In this document: positions 1-8,631 of the stretch, piece by piece | How the letters are laid out: every line of letters starts with the position of its first letter | Numbering within the stretch: the first letter of the stretch is position 1 | DNA from: CAVWQV01 sp963757115 | GTDB lineage: Bacteria; Pseudomonadota; Alphaproteobacteria; Acetobacterales; Acetobacteraceae | Length of the DNA stretch: 62,734 nt | Direction of reading: 5' to 3' | NCBI GenBank assembly: GCA_963757115.1 | Contig: CAVWQV010000012.1 | Coordinates: 1 to 62,734, forward strand | Notes under the pieces: model-generated | What the model was told of the DNA's origin: nothing | Databases searched by the model: none | What the model saw: the letters and a program-made list of their open reading frames with translations, nothing else | Translations under genes and position numbers: made by a program

Positions 1-487
1 CGGTATCGCTCGTCACCTCCGGGCTTGCCGTGCAAACGGGTCGCCAGATAGGCCCGCACCGGTGTTGGCGATCGGCCACACTTCCCGGGGCGAAGCCGGG
101 CACCACTTGGCCCAACGTCAGCCGGGCGCCCCGACGCGCGCTAGAAGTAGAGGATTGGTCTAGCGACTACAGACCAATGATACGATTGGTACAAACGCCC
201 GATTGAGCTGATGATCCGTTAGCGGCCGCTCGCCCTGACCCAAATCGGCCCGCAAAGGCCCAGCCCCGTGGTCCAAAGAAAGGGGAGCAGTTTAAGCGGA
301 AAACAAACTCTGCTTATGACGAGGCTCGTTGGATGCGGGTCACGTGATGGGCGATTTATGGGATAGGAGATAGTGGCCCAAGTGAGAGCTATAACTAAGT
401 GGGCCGCAGCCGGAGCGATGACGCTGATGCTGCGGAACTCAAGTTCCGGCGGTTGCGGAGGGGAATCACCTGGACCGATCCAAGCTC
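1..487. other. Left-edge stretch with no convincing gene
   Basis: No frame shows protein-like composition or a recognisable motif in the first 380 bases. A GTG at 381 opens a short frame with a hydrophobic stretch followed by a Gly/Ser/Cys-rich segment, looking like the signal peptide of a lipoprotein. It lies in a different frame from the glycanase that follows, so it may be the true N-terminus of that gene separated by a one-base shift. Confidence 0.4.
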
Positions 488-1252
488 GTGCTCACCTTTA
501 ACGAAGAGTTTGGCGGCCCGCTCAGCCTTTACAACCCGAAGACGCACAGCGGGAGGTGGAAGACGAACTACGATTTCGGCTTCCAGGGCGGCGGCCCCTC
601 TTCGCGCACTCTGGGCGACGAACTAGAGGTGTACTCGGACCCTTCCTACAACGGCATCAATCCGTTTGTGCAAGGCGTTGGCAGCCTCGATCTGACGGCG
701 GCGGTGAATTCAGCAGCGAGGACCCCGCGGAATGCAGGCAAACCATTTACGTCAGGTCTGCTCACTACCTCGCCTTCATTCCGGCAGGCATATGGCTACT
801 TTGAGCTTAGGGCGGCGCTGCCCCAAGGGGCGGGGCTATGGCCAGCCTTTTGGCTCACCGTGCCATTAGACGCGACAATCAGCGCTCCGCAGTTCCAGGG
901 CGAGATCGACGTGATGGAGATGCTGGGACGAGATCCGAGCAACATCTACTGCTCTGTGCACTGGCCGCAGGACAAGACGGCGCTAACGCAACGCTTCAAG
1001 ACGCTCTCTGTCCAAATGACTGACACAGCCTCGGCGCATACGTATGGCGTGCTCTGGACCGATACCGACCTGGTATGGTTCGTTGACGACCGGGAAGTCG
1101 CACGCATGGCCAACCCTGGGCTGGACAGGCCGATGATGATCGTTGTGAACTTGGCCGTGGGCGGGCATTGGGGTGGGCCGCCAAACAGGAACACAGCGTT
1201 TCCAGCGAGCATGCGGCTATTTGGGTTACGTGCCTACCGGGTTCGATCCTGA
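488..1252 (+). CDS. Glycoside hydrolase family 16 protein (beta-glucanase-like)
   Basis: Predicted secreted or surface glycanase cutting beta-linked polysaccharide. The GH16 active-site pattern E-I-D-V-M-E is encoded at 902-919; in the family the first Glu is the nucleophile and the last the acid/base. Downstream HTYGVLWT and a C-terminal NLAVGGHWGG segment fit the jelly-roll fold. The frame opens after a stop at 425-427 and the only start is a GTG at 488, which gives no signal peptide; a lipoprotein-like leader lies in another frame at 381, so the N-terminus is probably split by a frameshift. It sits beside exopolysaccharide remnants, where GH16 enzymes often trim polymer. The substrate cannot be told from sequence. 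Confidence 0.8.
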   Translation: MLTFNEEFGGPLSLYNPKTHSGRWKTNYDFGFQGGGPSSRTLGDELEVYSDPSYNGINPFVQGVGSLDLTAAVNSAARTPRNAGKPFTSGLLTTSPSFRQAYGYFELRAALPQGAGLWPAFWLTVPLDATISAPQFQGEIDVMEMLGRDPSNIYCSVHWPQDKTALTQRFKTLSVQMTDTASAHTYGVLWTDTDLVWFVDDREVARMANPGLDRPMMIVVNLAVGGHWGGPPNRNTAFPASMRLFGLRAYRVRS

Positions 1253-2525
1253 GGGCATTGGCGGGCGAAGCCCTGCCCCACGGACGCCAAAGGCAGGCGC
1301 CCTCTGGACATCTCGGCTAGCCGAAGTCTCTGGCCGGATACGAAACAGCGACCCAAACAGAACGAGCATCATGATATTGGTGTGAGAGACGAAGCCTCCG
1401 CCAAAGAACAAATGCGGAACTAGCACGGCCATGGTGAGGGTGCGGCTTGGCGGCGAACCGAGCACGCCGATTAATATGAATACGTGGAACAGCACCGCAG
1501 TGAGGAGGCCTGTACTCGTAAATCAGCTTGTCGAACGGCCATTGTTACCTGATTGTCACCCTTCGGCGAACTGCCCGGGCCGTTCCCTGTGAGCAGATGC
1601 AATGGGTCGACGGCGAGCTAAATCGTGGCGCGAAATGGCACGACCAGTCGGGCGTAGGCGCTCGCGTTATCGCTCGAGAGCTCGGACGAACGATCCAGCA
1701 GATGCGACGTGAGGCCGCTCGCCGCCACAAGCAGCACGAGCGGGACGCCCAAGCATATCCCCCATTTCAGCAGGCGGCGGTCAAACTTGCGCAGGATGAG
1801 GGGACTCAAAAGGGCGAGGATGGTCGGCCCGGTGCCAGCGATGCCGGCAAACAGCCCCACCATCAGCAGCGCCAGCCGCTTCAGCCGCTTGAACAGCACG
1901 ATTTCCGCAACGAGCGACGGCGCCAAGAACCCGGAGGCGGCCGAGGGCTCGAGGAAGAAGACGCCGTTCGGCGTGAGATAGGGCGAATTCCAAGCGTAGG
2001 GCCGGATATATGCATACCCAGGGATAAGCAACGAGGCGGGAAGCATTTTGTCGAGATTGGGCCAATAGCCGTGGCCCACGGTGTATGCAGCAGCTGTTGC
2101 CCGATGATGATGGCCGCGATAAGGCTCATCCCCCTTTGAAATTTGTCCAGCAGATGGAGCACGAAGGCGCGTGTGACGTCGATGCGGACCAACATGACGG
2201 CATACATGCCCAGGAAAAGCAGCAGTGCGGGGACACTTTTCAGGCCAGGTCCGGTGAGTACGTCCAGCAGCAGGCTGAGTGCGACGGCACACAGCAGCAC
2301 TGCGAAAAAACAGGCGCGAACTGGGGCAATCACGGCGGTCCGGCAGGCGAGTAGCCAAAGGAGCACGCCAAATAAGATGAACACGTCCAGCCCGACGGTG
2401 CTGCCGCCAGCGGTGAAGCCGATTTTCTGGAGGAAGATGGCGGAGAAAACGAGGACGCTGACCGCGCCGCCTACGCGAGCCCGCGATGCCGACCACATCT
2501 GCATCGAGTCCACCGCACGCTCCAT
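1226..2525 (-). pseudogene. Wzy/O-antigen-ligase-like polysaccharide polymerase, frameshifted
   Basis: Multi-pass membrane protein reconstructed from three frames. The N-terminal part (2525 to about 2050) has several hydrophobic helices. At about 2050 the protein continues in a second frame (NLDKMLPASLL, then SPYLTPNGVFFLEPSAASGF) to about 1620. The C-terminus lies in a third frame (FHVFILIGVLG to MMLVLFGSLFRI) between about 1495 and 1300. The phrase around NGVFFLEPSAASGF, with flanking helices, is typical of O-antigen ligase/polymerase-type proteins. At least three one-base shifts would be needed to restore one chain, so it is dead unless the shifts are sequence errors. It converges on the GH16 gene. 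The family call comes from topology and motif style, without a hit. Confidence 0.55.
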
Positions 2526-2799
2526 TAATCCGGGACGCCTCCGATAACCGTGTTCTCGGGTTGCTTTACTGTCCGACAGCTTACAGCCAGAATCGACCCG
2601 CAATGTGCAACCCGGCCCGATGTAGCGCGATCACGACGATGATGCCGGAAGACCGTCACGCGATTGCCCGAAGCTTTTTCAACGATTCTCTGGGCTCGCG
2701 AAATCGCGGGGCGGACAGCTCTGGAAAAATCGTCGTTTTAGCAAGATAACGGATACCCTCTTTGATCTTCGGCTGAGGCAAGGGCGACGTTATCGATCG

Positions 2800-3519
2800 A
2801 TGATAGCGGGTATGGCGGCGCAACCGCGGCAGACGATCCTGGTGACGGGGGTGAGGTCCGAGAAACGGCCGCACATGATGGCGGCGGTGGTCGCGGCGCT
2901 GCAGAGCGAGCGGCACGACATTGTCACCGACATGACCGATATCAGCGGCCGAGGCAAGCTCGAAAACATAAACCTGATTTTGGCACGCCATGATCTCGAT
3001 CAGTTCGATTGGGTGATTATGACGGACGACGACATTGTGCTGCCGCCGCAGTTCGTCGACATTTTTTTGGCCGTATGCGCCTTGTGTGGGTTCAAGTTGG
3101 CAATGCCGGCCCACCGCTTCAACTCATTCTCCGGATATGACGTCACGCGCCGGGGCTGGGGAACGGTGGCGCGGCAAACCAAATTCGTTGAGGTCGGACC
3201 GTTAACCGCGTTCAATCGGGTCACCTTCGATGCCGTCTTCCCGCTTCCGGTCCTGCGCTATGGCTGGGGTGTTGACCTGCATTGGCCGCTGCTCGCCGAC
3301 CAGCGTGGCTGGCCGATGGGCGTGGTCGATGCTGTGCCAGTGCAGCATTTTAGCCGCATCGGGGGCTCATACTCGCGGGCTGCTGCGACCGACGAGGCTT
3401 GCGAGTATCTTGCCAAACGTGGTCACCTTTCGCGCCGCGACACGTTCCAGGTCATCAGGCGCGTACCGCCTGATCAAACGCGCAGGCATCATTCGATCTC
3501 GATCACGGCACTAATGTAG
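2800..3519 (+). CDS. GT-A-like glycosyltransferase (DDD motif)
   Basis: A 239-residue protein, probably cytoplasmic, that may transfer a sugar during surface-polysaccharide synthesis. Residues WVIMTDDDIVLPP near position 70 show an acidic DDD cluster after a beta strand, the usual nucleotide-sugar/metal site of GT-A folds. A later GWGVDLHWPLLA segment resembles the acceptor-side motif of these enzymes, and the overall style resembles DUF707-type proteins. The N-terminus (ATG at 2800, alternative at 2812) has no clear ribosome binding site and may be incomplete. Neighbours are other polysaccharide-gene remnants. The donor and acceptor are unknown. Confidence 0.55.
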   Translation: MIAGMAAQPRQTILVTGVRSEKRPHMMAAVVAALQSERHDIVTDMTDISGRGKLENINLILARHDLDQFDWVIMTDDDIVLPPQFVDIFLAVCALCGFKLAMPAHRFNSFSGYDVTRRGWGTVARQTKFVEVGPLTAFNRVTFDAVFPLPVLRYGWGVDLHWPLLADQRGWPMGVVDAVPVQHFSRIGGSYSRAAATDEACEYLAKRGHLSRRDTFQVIRRVPPDQTRRHHSISITALM

Positions 3520-3775
3520 AAGACCCTGCATCGAACGCCCGGTTGGGCTGTCGTCTGAGCCGCAAGTCGAGGCCTATATAGGCCAGGAGTGCAAGAAGCA
3601 CTGTCGCCCCGCCCAGGCCAAGGCTGCTGGCGAGGGTGAACGCAGACAGCTTGACAAACAGCCCGCCTGCATCGAGCGCCGCCGCCAACCACAGCGCGGT
3701 TGATAGTGCAGCAGCAATGGCGAAGCCCGTGAGCGAAGCCCAGAGCAGGGTTGGGTTTGCGGCCCCGAGGGACAC
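3503..3775 (-). pseudogene. Membrane-protein C-terminal fragment
   Basis: About 85 residues with two strongly hydrophobic segments (LTGFAIAAALSTALWLAAAL and a second one ending in LLALLAYIGL), then a basic tail and stop at 3503. It reads as the last two helices of a larger integral membrane protein, possibly a flippase or polymerase of the polysaccharide cluster. Upstream of about 3775 the protein-like sequence ends, exactly where an oppositely oriented glycosyltransferase fragment begins, so this is a truncation at a rearrangement joint. The family cannot be fixed from so little. Confidence 0.45.
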
Positions 3776-4363
3776 TTGCTCTGAAGCACGACCCGAACCT
3801 GCTGCTCGGCCTTTGTGATGCATTCTCGGGTGATGCGAGTGTTCAGATCGTGGTGGTAGCGAGTGGCGTGAGCGTGGACAAGCTCAGGGCTGAGAGCGAG
3901 CGGAGCCCGCGGCACAATCTTACCGTCCTGCCATTGCAGCCGGCCGTGGATTTACCCCTCGTGTTAGGCTCGGCCGACGTTCTGGTGGCGTTGCTGGAGA
4001 GTGACGCGGCAGAGTTTTCGGTGCCGTCCAAGCTGCTAAGCTACCTCTGTGCGGGCCGTCCGGTGCTCGCCAGCCGGCCCCGCCTGAAGACCCGCCACTC
4101 GCGTGCTCGCGGAAAGCGGCGCAGGAGCGAGTAGACCAGCGGGGGACGGCGTGGCTCTAATCGAAATCGCCCGAAAATGGAGGAATGATGATGCGCATCG
4201 CATGAGCCTCGGGCAAAACGGCTCGGCCTATGCTGCCGTGCATTTTGATATTGCTACTATCACTGCTCAGTTCGAACGTGCGTTTGGCCCGGCCGATCCA
4301 CTTTGCCACTCCATCCAAATACGGCAGGCGAGCCACCTCATCTCTGACGAAGCGCAAAGCTGA
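3766..4363 (+). pseudogene. GT4-type glycosyltransferase, C-terminal half only, frameshifted
   Basis: Homologous-looking sequence starts abruptly at about 3770 with no start codon context and runs as the donor-binding half of a GT-B enzyme: LPLVLGSADVLVALLE followed by FSVPSKLLSYLCAGRPVLAS, which is the usual E/S-x-x-PSK-x-LxYLxxGrPV signature. At about 4085-4105 the reading shifts frame and resumes as VLAESGAG to the end at 4363. The N-terminal Rossmann domain is missing. Together with the truncated minus-strand fragment to its left, it marks a deletion or inversion scar inside a former polysaccharide cluster. Confidence 0.65.
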
Positions 4364-4376
4364 ACGGATTCAGTTG

Positions 4377-5729
4377 ATGACAGTCACGAGTCGTCGTCAA
4401 GTATGGTTTCTCGTCGGGATTGGTGCTGTAATACATTTTGCAATGATCTTGTATGATATAAGTAATAGCTACGAACCGTTTCTGTGGGGAGATCGTAGTC
4501 CGGATCGGTGGGCGGTGATGTTGCAGGCGCTCAGTCCACCTAGGTCTCTTTTTGACTTCATAGTCCATGCAAAAGTGGCGCCCGGCGAGTACATCTTCCA
4601 GCTTCCATTCTACATGGCGGCGGGAAAGGCTGGCGTTGTTGCGTTCCAGACAGTTCTCAATTTAGTGGCAGTCGCCTGCCTCTACTACGCCGCAAATGTG
4701 CTTTTCTGCTCGCCAAGCGCCAGCCTTATTATAGCTTTTGTGTACTTGTGTTTGCCTCAAAACTTGGTATACCCGCATGAATTTGTGACTGAAGCTGTAG
4801 CAACTCCCCTCACGACAGTCTTTGTCTTTTTGATAGTGCTTAGCACCTCGCGCAGCAGGGTCTTGTACGCGTTGTTGGGCGCAGTTATCTACGGCGTCGC
4901 GATATTTGTTCGTCCGTCTCTAGTCTTTGCATTGCCATGTTTGTGGCTCCTCAATCTGTTCACCACGCGGCCGACAATTACTGGAGTATCACGAGCAAGC
5001 TTCTTATGTGGCATTGCATTGTTGCCGATTGTCTTATGGGCTACATTATTTAGCCTCGACACAGGAAAGCTAGGCTACACAAACGGCGTTGCAAATCTGT
5101 CTTGGAATTTGAGGAGTAAGGTATATCTTATCTTTTCTCGAAATGGTATTGAACAACCTCCGGAATTAGATACGTTTGCGAGTTACGAGGATTTGTACGA
5201 TGATTATAATGGGATCAGTGTCAAACGGTATCTGCAATTAGTAGCACCCCATCCGAGGTCGATCATTATAGACTCGATAATATCGACGGCTATAGCTTTT
5301 GGTCGCGGGAACGTTACGAAAATCCTTGTCGATTACTTAGGAGTTAGCCAAGGGAAGAGCATTAAACATCTACCTCGTTCTTTTCAGGAAGGACATTTTA
5401 TTAGCTCGCTACGAGGAAGCGCCGATGTTATAATTACGTTAACACTAGAAGCAATAGCAAGCGTAGCGACCTCCGTAGTTGTTGTAACAGCCAGCGGCTT
5501 TGCTGCCTGTTCGCTTTGCATACGCAGAGTGCGACTCGGCTTGCAGCAACCCGCACTGCAGGCTGTGATAGTTTCTGCATCCCTCCTATTTGCAGTGCTT
5601 CTTAGTAGCAACCTTGTTGATGAAGCGCAAGGCCGTCTGCGTAATCCGGCCGAAGGAGGCATACTGTTATTGTTTGGACTTGCGTTCGCCCATCGAAGGA
5701 CCAGCAGCAGTGAAGATCGTGGTGCCTGA
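4377..5729 (+). CDS. GT-C-type membrane glycosyltransferase (GT39/PMT-like)
   Basis: A 450-residue integral membrane protein with about ten hydrophobic segments. An acidic turn after the first helix (YDISNSYEP, then GDRSPD), a loop ending in PGEYIFQLPFY, and an R-P pair in IFVRPSLVF match the general plan of lipid-sugar-dependent GT-C transferases. The ATG at 4377 was chosen because it directly precedes the first membrane segment; the frame stays open upstream to 4230. Base use is clearly more AT-rich than in every neighbour, with many ATA, TTA and AGA-type codons, suggesting recent acquisition. The role is probably adding a sugar to a glycan or glycolipid at the periplasmic face. The exact family is inferred. 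Confidence 0.6.
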   Translation: MTVTSRRQVWFLVGIGAVIHFAMILYDISNSYEPFLWGDRSPDRWAVMLQALSPPRSLFDFIVHAKVAPGEYIFQLPFYMAAGKAGVVAFQTVLNLVAVACLYYAANVLFCSPSASLIIAFVYLCLPQNLVYPHEFVTEAVATPLTTVFVFLIVLSTSRSRVLYALLGAVIYGVAIFVRPSLVFALPCLWLLNLFTTRPTITGVSRASFLCGIALLPIVLWATLFSLDTGKLGYTNGVANLSWNLRSKVYLIFSRNGIEQPPELDTFASYEDLYDDYNGISVKRYLQLVAPHPRSIIIDSIISTAIAFGRGNVTKILVDYLGVSQGKSIKHLPRSFQEGHFISSLRGSADVIITLTLEAIASVATSVVVVTASGFAACSLCIRRVRLGLQQPALQAVIVSASLLFAVLLSSNLVDEAQGRLRNPAEGGILLLFGLAFAHRRTSSSEDRGA

Positions 5730-6230
5730 CCAACGTTTCAACAATTCTCAAGTTGAGTTGACCCGCAGACTAACTCCACGGCTCACGCTGACTTCGTTCT
5801 TAGCTAGCCCGGCCTGACGCTAATTCACGACCTTGATGACGGGGTGCTTCCAGGTACGGGCCCAAACTTGCATCAGTCTTCGCCCGTTGCGCGGGTGGTG
5901 CTGAACTCCAGCACGCTCACCCGGAGTTTTCTGCAATCAAGTGCACGGGCGTCTCAGTTTCGCTCGCAAAGATGGAGAAGTAGCGACCATGCGCCGCAAG
6001 TGGTCGGGCGATTGTCGCCGACCGCGCACGGGGAAAGCGGCCGGGGCCGCGAACGATGGCAGCACAAGCGCGCAAAGTCGCTGCGAATCCGGAGACGGTT
6101 TCGGATTACGTCCGCTCCCCGCCCAAAGCACCCACACAGGTACGAATGGTTTTCGTCGCATAAATCAGCCCGGCAAGTCCTACCATAAATAAATAAGGCA
6201 TTCTCGGTTGGCACTCAGCGGAGAACACCG
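5730..6230. other. Intergenic stretch, nothing recognised
   Basis: Several short overlapping frames exist on both strands, but none has a consistent start, ribosome binding site or motif. Composition returns to the high GC of the rest of the window at the left end of this stretch, marking the right border of the AT-rich GT-C gene. Confidence 0.5.
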
Positions 6231-6611
6231 ATGGCCAAGAGGGACAAGTCGCGCGGCGCAAGCCGGGGTATTCACCGCAGAGCACCTGGACGCCGGAGGG
6301 ATATGGAAGAGGTAGCGGTTCCTGACGAAACACTGGATTTCTTCCTTGGGCTGGCCACCTCGGCGTCCGGAACCGACGACAGTGTTGAGGCGGTTGTCGA
6401 TGTCATAGACGCCATCACTTTGGCTATGGTTGAGGCGCAGGAGGACGGAGTGAGCCGAACTGTCGGCTTTCAGGATGATGCCGGCGGGATGAGTTATTTG
6501 TCGGCCCTCAAGGAGATTGACGCCAGATCGGCGGTGAGTTTCGAACCCCTCTGGCTTGTGACCACGACCGGGCACGTGGTTCCGCTTGAACGAAACGAAG
6601 CACGTCATTGA
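6231..6611 (+). CDS. Hypothetical protein
   Basis: A 126-residue protein with a strongly basic N-terminal 25 residues, then an acidic, mostly helical middle (DSVEAVVDVIDAITLAM). There is no signal peptide, membrane segment or motif that I recognise. It overlaps the next frame by 26 bases, suggesting cotranscription with the two genes that follow. Codon use is consistent with the genome. Its function is unknown. Confidence 0.4.
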   Translation: MAKRDKSRGASRGIHRRAPGRRRDMEEVAVPDETLDFFLGLATSASGTDDSVEAVVDVIDAITLAMVEAQEDGVSRTVGFQDDAGGMSYLSALKEIDARSAVSFEPLWLVTTTGHVVPLERNEARH

Positions 6612-6861
6612 CGCCTGGATGAACGATCAAGCAAGTCCCCAAGACGCGAGCTTGGTTCTTCGGGCAAGCTGGAGATGGACTGAGATCGGGCAGCTGATCG
6701 GTTCGGTGTGGAGGTCTGCAAAATCCACCTCCTCTGCTCTCCATCTTGCGGCGGACAGCGTCCCTGTCATAGCCTTTGACGGCCTGCAGGAGATCAGTGG
6801 TGACGAACTGCTCAAGCAATCGATCGGCGACATAGTTGTGGAGCGACATGAGCGCAGCTGA
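6586..6861 (+). CDS. Hypothetical protein
   Basis: A 91-residue soluble protein; the first start is a TTG at 6586, inside the end of the upstream gene, and an ATG at 6619 is an alternative. It overlaps the DUF4345 gene downstream by 14 bases. No motif is recognised. The two hypotheticals could be halves of one protein split by a shift, but neither resembles a known family well enough to decide. Confidence 0.35.
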   Translation: MNETKHVIDAWMNDQASPQDASLVLRASWRWTEIGQLIGSVWRSAKSTSSALHLAADSVPVIAFDGLQEISGDELLKQSIGDIVVERHERS

Positions 6862-7234
6862 TCCGCTGGTTCTGAGTCAGACGGTCTTCCGGGTGTGCCT
6901 CTTTGTGGTCGCGACCATCGCGATGGTGGGTTGCGTTCTTCAGTTCGTTCTCGGCCAACCCGACACGGCACCGCGCCTGGACAACGTCCACCGCTTCATG
7001 GCGGGCGTCTACTTCTCGACAGGGCTCATCAATCTCTGGGCGGCGATCACGATCCGGCAGCAAGGTGCGCTCGTCTATCTGCTTGCCTTAGGCGTACTGC
7101 TGGCAGGCCTCGGAAGAGCGGTGTCAATTTGGCGCGTTGGACTGCCCAAGCCTCATGCGCTATGGCTCGGTTATCTGGTTCCAGAACTCGTGCTGCCGTT
7201 CATCATCGCCGCGGCGCATTATGCGAGCCGATGA
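6848..7234 (+). CDS. DUF4345-type small membrane protein
   Basis: A 128-residue protein with four predicted membrane helices. The phrase LDNVHRFMAGVYFSTGLINLWAA between helices 1 and 2 is the hallmark of the DUF4345 family (a D-N-x-x-R-F turn followed by a G-rich helix). An ATG at 6848 was preferred to the GTG at 6836 because it follows a purine-rich stretch (gtggagcgac) and starts directly before helix 1. Family function is unknown. It is the last gene of a three-gene overlapping set on the plus strand. Confidence 0.65.
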   Translation: MSAADPLVLSQTVFRVCLFVVATIAMVGCVLQFVLGQPDTAPRLDNVHRFMAGVYFSTGLINLWAAITIRQQGALVYLLALGVLLAGLGRAVSIWRVGLPKPHALWLGYLVPELVLPFIIAAAHYASR

Positions 7235-7266
7235 GACGGGCGCGGGCGACAGACCACTGCTGCTCC

Positions 7267-7733
7267 TCAGCGCCCTGAAGTCCTCTTTCTCAGGAGTTCC
7301 AGCATCGCATCGAGGCCGAGGATGTAGGAGTGCATCCCGAAACCAGTGATTACCCCTTCCGCCACATCGGAGAGGACGCAGTGAATGTTGCGTTTCGCGA
7401 TACTGCTGATATGCACCTCCACATACGGCAACGCTGCCCCTTGATGCAGTCCTTCAAGGCGAAGCCCGCATAGGTGAACCCAGCCGGGTTCATCACCAAA
7501 CCGTCGAAGCCCTCGTCGGTCGCCTCATAGATGCGGTTGATCGCTTCCCCTTCGATGTTGGTGTAGAAGATTTCCAGTTGGTAGCCGTGATCCTGAGCAT
7601 GGCGCTGCAGCATAGCGTCAAGCTCAGCCGGGCTCGTCGAGCCGTAGATTTCCGGCTCGCGCCGCCCCAGGAACGTGAGATTGGCCCCTTGCAACAGCAG
7701 GATTTTCGTCACCGGGCTTACCTCATTCTGCAC
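7267..7733 (-). CDS. aroQ: AroQ-like type II 3-dehydroquinate dehydratase, frameshifted
   Basis: Type II enzymes dehydrate 3-dehydroquinate in the shikimate pathway or in quinate breakdown. The N-terminal part has GANLTFLGRREPEIYG (standard GPNLNxLGxREPxxYG, with the catalytic Tyr kept) and an EGEAINRIYEA segment; NPAGFTYAGFALKD replaces the standard NPGAYTHTSVALRD. At about 7440 a run of G makes the frame shift: adding one G lets the protein continue as LPYVEVHISSIAKRNIH, with the catalytic His, through GVITGFGMHSYILGLDAML to a stop at 7267. The restored length of about 155 matches the family. The start is the ATG at 7733 or a GTG at 7712. The motif changes suggest a divergent paralogue whose substrate may differ. 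Confidence 0.75.
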
Positions 7734-7923
7734 TGGTCAAAGCGCTTGTATCATGGGGTCGGCGGGGCACGCAGCTTTGCCCGGCGATGACGAGAACAGG
7801 GCCGATGTACTTGAGGTCACGCTCAATCGGTGCCGCGGGCTGCAGCGCTCGGCACCCTAAAGGTGGAGTTGGCTGCGCGCGACGCGATCCGCGGCGAGCG
7901 GCATGGTGGAGGCCGTCCGTCCG

Positions 7924-8083
7924 CTACCGACACCCAACTTGTGACAGCATCCAGGCGACGAGGGCGAACAGCCCCAGGTACAACGGCCACGCCGGCACTG
8001 AACGCAGCCAAGAGGGCTTTCCGCGGCTCCCACCGGCGCTGCTCTCCTTTCAGCTCTCTCTGGTGGTTGTCGGCATCGCTCAT
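7924..8083 (-). CDS. Tiny membrane protein, third gene of module A, one-base shift
   Basis: Starts at an ATG overlapping the stop of the previous gene (ATGA). It has a charged N-terminus (about 20 residues rich in E, R and K), then a hydrophobic segment beginning LLAAFSAGVAVV. With one extra base removed at about 7978 the segment continues as LGLFALVAWMLSQVGCR and stops at 7924, giving one membrane helix of about 25 residues. Without the correction the frame runs on as low-complexity Arg/Pro-rich sequence. The charged head plus single helix layout resembles small phage-type lysis or accessory proteins. This is inference only. Confidence 0.45.
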
Positions 8084-8217
8084 TTTACACGTTGCTCGAG
8101 GTAGACGTTGATCTGCTGCGTTCGAGGCGGGGCGAAACGCGCGCTGACCGCAATCGCCGCGGCGGCCAGCAGGATCATCGCCAATGCCTTCGCCGTTTCC
8201 AAGCGGGCGCCCTTCAC
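8080..8217 (-). CDS. Tiny membrane protein, second gene of module A
   Basis: A 45-residue protein starting at a GTG that overlaps the stop of the previous gene, and ending in an ATGA overlap with the next. It has one hydrophobic helix (LETAKALAMILLAAAAIAV) and a short polar tail QINVYLEQRVK. The helix start resembles that of the protein at 14041-14238 (RETIREVAVSLAMLLAA). The overlapping starts and stops are the main support that this is a real gene. Confidence 0.5.
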   Translation of the reverse strand: MKGARLETAKALAMILLAAAAIAVSARFAPPRTQQINVYLEQRVK

Positions 8218-8414
8218 ATGTTCACCTTGGCCGCCGGCCGCGCCAGTGGCACGCTGAGGTCCGCGAGCTCGCTCCAAATAGCAAATTGGATGCCGAGCAC
8301 CACGGGCGTCAGCGCGATCTCGGCGCAGACCATCCACTCCAACGTCGTTAGCCGGCGTTCGATCCCGCCCGCCTTCGTCCGCGCGGTGCGCAGGCACGCC
8401 GAGTCGTAGCCCAT
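8214..8414 (-). CDS. Tiny membrane protein, first gene of module A
   Basis: A 66-residue protein starting at ATG 8414, with one membrane segment ending in QFAIWSELADLSVPLARPAAK. Its last 48 residues align without gaps to the C-terminus of the protein at 13780-14022 with 21 identities counted by eye, including A-I-W, L-x-D-L-S and A-R-x-A-A-K. The short amphipathic tail after the helix suggests a one-pass protein with a cytoplasmic or periplasmic helix. It is translationally coupled to the next gene. The function is unknown; phage-related accessory proteins have this style. Confidence 0.55.
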   Translation of the reverse strand: MGYDSACLRTARTKAGGIERRLTTLEWMVCAEIALTPVVLGIQFAIWSELADLSVPLARPAAKVNM

Positions 8415-8613
8415 CACCGCGGCCCCCGTGCCACCGTCAGCCGCTGGTGACCGGAGCTCGCCTTTCGGGGTGCCTGCATCCGACCTCGCCACTACCGAAA
8501 CCGCCGAGCCTGGTTACCGGGGAGCAGTCGGCCACCAAGCCGATATCATGCGACATGGCGCGCCCGCATCTTCGTTCGGGAGGCGCGATGTGGCCCAGCG
8601 GACATACTGAGAG

Positions 8614-8626
8614 TGACGTGACCCCC
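8614..8626. repeat. IS3 element left terminal inverted repeat
   Basis: TGACGTGACCCCC, perfect complement of the right end at 9867-9879. Similarity continues imperfectly inward (a CTC-x-TCC stretch in both ends). Confidence 0.88.
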
Positions 8627-8631
8627 TTTGC

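Noticed and set aside
399..626. A 75-residue plus-strand frame overlapping the GH16 start
   Set aside because: Arg-rich and out of frame with the glycanase; no ribosome binding site.
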